Source of the DNA: Cryphonectria parasitica EP155
Taxonomy: Eukaryota > Ascomycota > Sordariomycetes > Diaporthales > Cryphonectriaceae
NCBI RefSeq assembly: GCF_011745365.1
Contig: NW_024468909.1
Span: forward strand, 1,798,001 to 1,862,000
Direction of reading: 5' to 3'
Length of the DNA: 64,000 nt
Part shown: piece by piece, positions 57,386-64,000 of the stretch
How the letters are laid out: each line of letters starts with the position of its first letter
Numbering within the stretch: position 1 is the stretch's first letter
Notes under the pieces: model-generated
What the model saw: only the letters and a program-made list of their open reading frames with translations
Databases searched by the model: none
What the model was told of the DNA's origin: nothing
Made by a program: the position numbers and the translations under genes

Positions 57386-59512
57386 TCACTTGGACTTGGA
57401 GGAACGTTGCGAGGCCTTCTCAGCATCTTCTTTCAAGCTCCCATTTCCACTCGCAGGTGCGTCATCGGCCGCCCTTCCCAGGGCTTCCAGCTTGCCTAGG
57501 CTGGCGGCCAGCTTGGTGTTTTCTGCCTGCAGCTGGCCGACCTGGTCCTTGAGGATGTCGACGTGTTTGAGGGCCATATCCCTCTCGATCCTCGTCCTGT
57601 CCAGCTCGAGGGCCAGGTTGTTCCGCGCTTCCTTCTCAGCCTCCTTCTTGCGCCTCTCCTCGGCCTTCTTCTCGTCTTTGAGGCGTTTCTCCTCCAACTT
57701 CTTCATCTCCTTGCGATAATTCTCCTGCTGCCGCGCAATCTCCTTCTCGTGCTTCTCCTTGAGCTTCGCAACCGCGTCGTCGCTCTGGGCCGACTTGCTT
57801 TGCAGGCTGCGCTCCTGCTGCTTCTCCCGCTTCTCTTCTAGCTTGCGGTAGCGCTCCTGTAGCTTCTTGAGCTGCTTCTCGTGCTGCGTCGCAGGGCCCT
57901 TGGAACCGGACTCATTACTCCTGCCGGACATGAGGGAGGCGAGGTCCCCTTCGAGCGCGGCGGGGGCAGCGGCCGGGTCGGGTTCTGGGGCCGACGCGTA
58001 GCTGCGGTCCGATTCATCCGAGTCGGAGTCGTCAGTGGTATTGTCGAGGTCCAATTGAGGCTGCCCGGATGTGGATCCAAAGGTTGAGAGACGGGATGCG
58101 ACAGCTGATGAGGCCATCCCGAAAGCGCCACTGATCATGGTATACAGGCCGCTTGGAGGCTCTTGGTCTGGCTCTGCATAGTGGTCGGTGTCTCTTTGCT
58201 CTGACACGGCCGATTGTCCCGTTGAAGCAGCAGGGGCAGATGCCTTGTCCTGCACGCCCTGCACGCCCTGCTCCTCAGGACCACTGTCGTCTCCAGGATT
58301 CTCGAGGTCATCCTTGCTCTTTGTTTCCAGCCACTTGATAAAGCGCCCGGCATCATTTATGATGCCACCAGGAGTGCCTTTCTCGACCATAAACCGCGGT
58401 ACACTTCCGCCAGGATCCGATCGCGTCACCATGATCCATTCGACCACCATTTCTGTCCCCGTCTCGAAGGGATCCAAGCTGTCATCGTCTCTCACCGAGG
58501 GAGACGGAAGCTCAGACATAGAGCGCGAGAGGTTCCTGTCCCCAGCCGGCTCGTGTCCCTCTCTCCGTGCCGCCGCGCGAAGCACGGCCTCCCTGCCGAG
58601 ATGATCATTACGGAGCTGCAAGGTTGGGGACTGTACATCCTCCCGCCTCAGATCCAATGAGGATCTAGTCCTACGTGGTGTTGCATCCACGGGAACCTCC
58701 CTGATGAGTTCCACGCTCTCGTAGGAGCCCCGTATGTAACCGGACCGGGGCGCACACTCGGGGTGCCCGCACGGCTTGGATACGATCATGAACTGTCTCG
58801 GTTCCCTTCCCTTCTTTGTATCCTTCCTCCTGTCCTTCTCCTTCTCCTCCTTGCCGGACCCAGTCAGGAGCAGTGTCACGAAGTCCCTCGGCGTCGTCGG
58901 CCCAGGAAACTGTGCGCTGAGCAACCACACCTCTGCCGTGCCCAACCCATCACACTCACGCTGCTCCGCACGCCTCTCGGCGCCAATGCCCCGGACATTG
59001 CCCGTGCCAGGACCTTTGAAGGCCTTCAGGGTTTCGCCAAACTCGCGTTCCAGGCCCAGCCTGAACTTATCGAAGGGGATCCCGGCGTGGGAGCTCCTCC
59101 GCGCGAACCAGGCGCCGCGCCCGTCCTTGGCTGCCAGCTTGTACACGCTTGCGCCCATTGGGTTGTCCTTGGGAGGCACCTTGACCTCCTTCCATTCTTT
59201 CTGAAGCTGTGCTGCGGCGTGGGCTGCTGCGGCGGCGGCGGCGTCGTTTTCGTTCGCAGTCGTGTTTGCGTGGTCCCTGCCGGCGTTGTGTGGGGGAGGA
59301 GAGTCGTCGAGCGGGCGTAGGACGGAGCTGTCGGTATGGCTGCGTGCCCGGCCAGGTGAGGAGGGGATCGACTGTGCCGGTGGGGTGGGTATGCTGTCGA
59401 CGACAGTCTGGGCGTGGACGAAGGTTGAGGTCAGGAATTGCTTGAGGTTGTCGTCTGACACGTCAGACCAGTCGGCTGGGCCGAGTGCCCTCAATGGCTC
59501 ATGATGGGCCAT
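57386..59512 (-). CDS. DUF3074 (START-like) protein with C-terminal coiled coil
   Basis: Intronless, 708 residues from the ATG at 59512. The N-terminal half has the fungal DUF3074 domain, a START-like lipid-binding fold: LGPADWSDVSDDNLKQFLTS near the start, KDGRGAWFARRSSHAGIPF, EVWLLSAQFPGPTTPRDFVT, then CGHPECAPRSGYIRGSYESV and the closing block EWIMVTRSDPGGSVPRFMVEKGTPGGIINDAGRF (in two parts, about residues 110-400). After a disordered, acidic linker the C-terminal 180 residues form a long charged coiled coil (QLKKLQERYRKLEEKREKQQ and onward), ending in a Ser/Lys tail. The combination suggests a lipid-sensing or lipid-transferring protein that dimerises, but no member with a proven function is known to me. 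Insertion of a poly-Ala run (residues about 91-100). Complete. Confidence 0.88.
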   Translation of the reverse strand: MAHHEPLRALGPADWSDVSDDNLKQFLTSTFVHAQTVVDSIPTPPAQSIPSSPGRARSHTDSSVLRPLDDSPPPHNAGRDHANTTANENDAAAAAAAHAAAQLQKEWKEVKVPPKDNPMGASVYKLAAKDGRGAWFARRSSHAGIPFDKFRLGLEREFGETLKAFKGPGTGNVRGIGAERRAEQRECDGLGTAEVWLLSAQFPGPTTPRDFVTLLLTGSGKEEKEKDRRKDTKKGREPRQFMIVSKPCGHPECAPRSGYIRGSYESVELIREVPVDATPRRTRSSLDLRREDVQSPTLQLRNDHLGREAVLRAAARREGHEPAGDRNLSRSMSELPSPSVRDDDSLDPFETGTEMVVEWIMVTRSDPGGSVPRFMVEKGTPGGIINDAGRFIKWLETKSKDDLENPGDDSGPEEQGVQGVQDKASAPAASTGQSAVSEQRDTDHYAEPDQEPPSGLYTMISGAFGMASSAVASRLSTFGSTSGQPQLDLDNTTDDSDSDESDRSYASAPEPDPAAAPAALEGDLASLMSGRSNESGSKGPATQHEKQLKKLQERYRKLEEKREKQQERSLQSKSAQSDDAVAKLKEKHEKEIARQQENYRKEMKKLEEKRLKDEKKAEERRKKEAEKEARNNLALELDRTRIERDMALKHVDILKDQVGQLQAENTKLAASLGKLEALGRAADDAPASGNGSLKEDAEKASQRSSKSK

Positions 59513-61273
59513 CTTGGATGCTTGATGAGCTTGATAGGACTCTTGAGAACTGCCCTGGTTGGAATTGTTTTTTCAATTTGTGTAAGCACGAGACTGAGTA
59601 ACGATTACTATTTCACAGATCAGATTCGAAAGCAAGAGTGACTAGATTCAAAAGAGCCAAGATCGAAGGAGCTTTGACGATGATTAAGGAACAATGACCA
59701 TGATCAAGAAAGAATCGACAATTAATTTTTCAACATGAGCGTGTGTAGTAGTAGTAGAGTCTGATCTTGTAGGAAATAAATCCGCGTCACTGTCGTGAAC
59801 ATGTAATATCCAAAAAAGAGTACAGCAGAGAGAGCAGACAAACATGGGACTGACGTCACCCAAGCATCCGCGTTCTTGATTGCAACCCCTGTCCTGGTCA
59901 ACCTCGTCTCAGGAAACAAAACGTCGACAGTTGGGAAGTCCCGTTCTATCGGGTCTACACTGCGCCTTCCGCTATAACCATCTTTTGCAGTCATACAGTC
60001 AAAGTGGGAAGGGAGGACTCGCATTTACCACTCCAAGGTTTGGCATAAAACCGTCACGCACAATGGATAAGGGACCATGGGTGCAAGGGGGCGGCTCTTT
60101 CAAGTATTCGGTGGCGTCGAGGAAATTCAATTTAGATTCAGTAGGGAAGACGCAGGGCCCAATATCGATTGCTTCTTCACGCTGACCCCCCCCCCCCTCT
60201 CCTTTGCTCAGGAGGCACCCACGGGAGGAAAATACGAATGCCTGGCCAGCCTGAGCCTCTGTTCAATCAAGTCTGCACAGGTGGCTAGCGAGATTCGCTA
60301 AGCAGAGAGCATGCAGGTCTGGGGAACTTCTTAAGATACCGGTGCCGCTGCCTTTCCCACGGGGCCGCCAGGCTCGGAGTGGGTGGGAGCAACTTAATCC
60401 TCGAGACAGCCCGTTACTTAGCGAGGAGCTGTGTGCCTTTCCGGTGTCAGAAGTACCAGTATGGAATTGAGGTGCCAGCTGTGCTTGGTGGAGGCTTAGG
60501 GTCGTGACCGCTTCTCCAGGTAATAAGGTAGGTATGGAAGGGTTTGATCGTCAACTCAGTACCATAGGCTTCTTCTGGTCAGCTAAGCCGCCCCCAGTCT
60601 TGTATCTGACACGCAGCCACCCTGCGTTATACGCACCTCACTTCCTCTCTGGGTGTGTCAAAAGAGGAAGTTCGCAAGGAAGGCCTGTCTCGCTACGACC
60701 CGACAGAATGGAAATGAGGGCGGTTTGGGGCGGCCGGCGTTCGCCGCGGGGTGGATGATGGGGGGCTGTGTTCGGCGCCCCTCTTGTCTGCGTATCTGTG
60801 ATGCTGCTGTACCATGCACCTATCAGACTTCAGCCCTTGTCCCTGTTCTCTGACTGTACCCTACTCTTGTCGTTCTCCGTGGCCTTCTCATCCTGCAACC
60901 TGCAGGTCCGACGAGCCAAGGCTGTTCACTACGCCGATCGACAGGTTTGGGACTCGACTGATGCCTTGCAGCATGCACGCTCGCGGACAGAACACGGGCA
61001 ACAAGAACGACCTTGTACCCGCCGCTACGGAGCAGCTGACAGACTAAGTGCCCTGCAGTCTGCATCAACGGACTATCGCGACGAGCATCAGGATTAAACT
61101 TTGTACCCATGCTCCCGGTGTCATACCAAGCCCAAAAACAGACCCAGCAAAAAAAGAACTGTCACTTGACCCGGGGGGGGGGGGGGGCGGAACGAGACCC
61201 CAGACCGATCGACTCCCGAGGGCGTACTATGTAGTGGTGCGTCGTGGTGGGTCAACACACCAGAACCGCTTCT

Positions 61274-61309
61274 AGGAGGAGGAGGAGGAGGAGGAGGAGG
61301 AGGAGGAGG
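61274..61309. repeat. (GGA)n trinucleotide microsatellite
   Basis: About twelve GGA units on the plus strand, 85 bp after a run of 15 G. In one frame it gives poly-Arg, which is not evidence for coding. Confidence 0.95.
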
Positions 61310-62224
61310 GGTGCCAAAACACATCCGACTGGTCGAGATCCGAGAGCACTCTCCAAACAGATCTTACCATCCTACTGTACACCTCCCGCCCCGGCCTTTT
61401 TCTTCTTCCCGTCCTGCGGTCCCCAACGGCCTCGACTACCCTTTTCAGTATTGCATATACTGGCACAGCATCGTCTGCAGGTGATAACCACCAGCAGGAG
61501 GATTCGCAGCGGCTCAGCGCCCTGTTTCAGCGGAGAACATGTCGGGCTGCACAAGGGGATGCCCCCCAAGGCTTTGAGCGGGCTTCCAGAAGTTCCAAAA
61601 GCAAGGGAGAATAAGAAGATCAGCTGGTTGATCGCAGTGGTCGGTTGGCGTACGAACCATGTCATTTGTCGTGATCGGCACGTTTCTTCCTCTGGATGCA
61701 ACTCGGTCGGCTCTTTGCGGCTTTGAGAGGGGGCCCATTGGACGGACATACCGCTGCTTCAGGATTCTTATTACCCTAATCGTTTTTGGTCTTTTTCCCT
61801 GACCTTTTTTTTCTTTTTCGCCCGGTCTTCACAGTTGCGTACAAAATACATCCTTTTGAGGAAACCGAGCATGTGACAATTGAAAAAAAAAAAAAAAGCC
61901 ATACACCCCAACCCATCTCAGTCCACCTCCCCAGCATGGCTGAGAAAAGAGGGTGGACCGGGGCTTTCCAACGTCGAAAAGTCCCGAGGGAACACCACCC
62001 CCTGCCTGACAACTCCAAGGGTCCCGGACAACAAGGCATTCAGAACATTGGAACCCCGCCGGGGGGTGTTGCTGCCGTTATTAATATGTACCAAAAAGCC
62101 GGATTGCCTGATTGAGAGAAGAGAAGGAAAAAGAAGTAGAGAAAGAATAAGAATAAAAACTTTCAGTCTCGACACAACGTCAAGCCTCCATCTCGGCGCA
62201 GTTCATATCCTCAGAACTCCAAAC

Positions 62225-62251
62225 ACCATCCATCCATCCATCCATCCATCC
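62225..62251. repeat. (CCAT)n tetranucleotide microsatellite
   Basis: Six to seven CCAT units on the plus strand in the gene-free right end. Confidence 0.9.
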
Positions 62252-64000
62252 CACCACTTTCCTCGGTCGGACATCGGCACTGGGCATGCTATGTAACCAA
62301 CGATCCCCGTCTGGGCATCCATCCATCAAACCCCTCCCCTCTCTTCCCCGGTGTAACAAGAGTCGTGCGTGGCCTTTTAGCCCACTCGTAGCAGTCAGTT
62401 AGCGTTCCTACGTACTTGTAAGGGCGCTCTAGTAGCTCACTCTACCTATAGCAATACTACTATGGGTATTGTGGTTGAAGTGAGAGGAGGGGAATGGTGG
62501 TGGTGGTGGTGACATTGCATGGGGTGTCATGATCAGTCACGCGGACCAGTTCTCACACAAGACCACAAGATCAGCACAAAACACAGGACTGGGGGAACTG
62601 ATTAGGCACAAAATCGTTGTTTGGTTTCACACACAAAGGCATGTAGACGGTCTTTTTGTCTAGTTTTTTCATACTTATTTTTTTTTCTTTCGGTTTTTTT
62701 TTCTTTTTTCTTTTTGTTGGCTCAATTGTTTTTCTTTTTAATACTAGATAGTAGACATATGACAAAGGAGCAGAGAACCACCAGCTGAGTGAACAGGGCA
62801 GCCTCGAAAGAAAAACTAGAAATGTAAGGCATCCGCCACCAGGGCTGAACCGCCATACAGATATAGGATAAGTTTCCGGCATCTCATGCTCCACGGTGCG
62901 CCCATTAGTTACAGGGGTGGGAGGAAACCTGTTCCTCTCCCCAATGCAACACTCGCACCCGAGGAGCTTTGTTTTCTCCTGGAGCCCACCTGGCCGGCTG
63001 AGGAAGCTCCGGCAATGAGGAGGACTTTAACACTCGAATCAATGCCGAAGAGACCTCTGCGTCGGAAAAGGCGCGGCCCCAGAAGTAACAGGCAGTGAGA
63101 TGATGCTACAATTTTGTTTCCCGCCTTTCCAACTGATACCCAGTCCAACATCCACTTGTTGGGGCTAAAGTGCCCCCCCCCCTGGTCTGGTCATCGACTG
63201 TCTCGAGTGAGCGTCTTCCTGCGAACGGCGTTGACCGCCCAGAGTGGACCAAAGCCAGATCTCCTTCTGAGCTAGCAGAATCTTGGAGTGTCTGGTATTT
63301 TGATCGTCCTCTGCCGTCACACCATACCCTGCCCGCTCACCCCGCGCAGATGCCCATGGAGCTGTCATGAAGCCTTCATCCTGGGTAACGTATACTCGGC
63401 GTTGGCGAGAAGGGCCCTGCATCCTTCGGGTTGGAGACTGACCGGCAAGCCCCCCGCAAAAAAAAAAAACCAAAAAAACCCTTGTGTTGATGCCCAGCTC
63501 TTGTATTGATCCACCTCCCGCTTCAAGCCTGTCCTGCCTCCGGGCGAATGGAGAGCAGATCTTGGTTTCTTCCACTGTAGACAACCAGTGTCTTGCCTCT
63601 GGCCCGCACGTTTCACATGCTGGTGTCCGTCGTCGGCTCGGTATGATTTCGTCCTCAACCTTGATGTGCGATCAGATCTTGCGAAATTCCAGTTCCGCTT
63701 TCGAGGTGCCGCTGTCGAATATATCCCGCCCATATAAGAAACTCCAACCCGGCTGTTTCGTGTCGAAGAGTCGTATCGAGTCTCAACATCTAGCTGAGAG
63801 GATCATCATCGTTCGGGAAAGAGTCGTCGCCCAGAGCTCTCATTATGCAGTAGAAAATATCCGTCATCAAAGGTCGTTCAATCATCCGCGGGAAAAATTG
63901 GAAAGAAAAAAAGAAAACCAAGCCCAGGGTAGTGGAGTGTCCACTTTGAAGCGAGTGCAAGTGATGACAGGCCACCACGTCGCAGATGGGGTATCATCTA

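Larger units (their letters stand above)
59513..64000. other. 4.5-kb gene-free right end
   Basis: No frame here matches a known family, and the longer ones run through simple repeats. Noted elements are C or G runs (60186-60195, 61173-61187, 63172-63181), a GGA tract, an A run (61883-61897) and a CCAT tract. The first 200-500 bp is the promoter of the DUF3074 gene. A split or lineage-specific gene in the last 1 kb cannot be ruled out. Confidence 0.5.

Noticed and set aside
61244..61726. 160-codon plus-strand frame in the right end
   Set aside because: It runs through the GGA repeat (poly-Arg) and has no recognisable sequence.

Overview
The window reads as nuclear DNA of a filamentous ascomycete (Pezizomycotina, probably Sordariomycetes; the class is inference). 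The basis is short introns (mostly 56-140 nt) with GTRNGT donors, CTRAC-like branch sites and YAG acceptors. Fungal-type families (HET domain, PDR transporter, NmrA-like, SAT4-type rhodopsin domain, fungal GH16, DUF3074, DUF1749) and mostly single-gene transcription units agree with this. Gene bodies are GC-moderate to GC-rich; the spaces between them hold many microsatellites and C or G runs. I saw no transposase, reverse transcriptase, tRNA, rRNA or CRISPR that I could defend.

Layout. 1-16.7 kb is accessory in character: the 5' end of a PDR-type ABC transporter (cut by the left edge), an NmrA-like NAD(P)-binding protein, a multi-pass membrane protein, a secreted GH16 glucanase-like protein, a six-exon amino-acid permease with a 12-nt micro-exon, a 3.9-kb gene-free stretch, and a HET-domain protein. 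17-32 kb is mainly housekeeping: TTI1 (TTT/ASTRA cochaperone) head-to-head with a DUF1749 hydrolase, an Ark1/Prk1-type kinase, a cytochrome P450 and eIF5. 33.7-41.2 kb is again accessory: a seven-exon rhodopsin-domain membrane protein, a 4-kb gene-free stretch with very long GA and CT tracts, and a secreted tyrosinase. 42-59.5 kb is conserved core: a disordered CxC-containing protein, dephospho-CoA kinase, a Q/N/P-rich unknown, TIM23 head-to-head with a THADA/Trm732-like HEAT-repeat protein, and a DUF3074 (START-like) protein. The last 4.5 kb holds no convincing gene.

The genes do not form a metabolic cluster: no PKS, NRPS or terpene synthase is present, and the P450, tyrosinase and NmrA genes are far apart. 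The two head-to-head pairs (TTI1/DUF1749 and TIM23/TRM732) share promoter regions of about 560 bp. The most useful observations are structural: a candidate retained intron whose last three bases serve as the stop codon (42.4-42.5 kb), a conserved-site micro-exon in the permease, a one-base frame conflict at the GH16 splice junction, and inverted GA/CT tracts at 37.2 and 37.7 kb. I did not find a clearly new multi-gene system. Exon boundaries were placed by eye from splice consensus, reading phase and family conservation.
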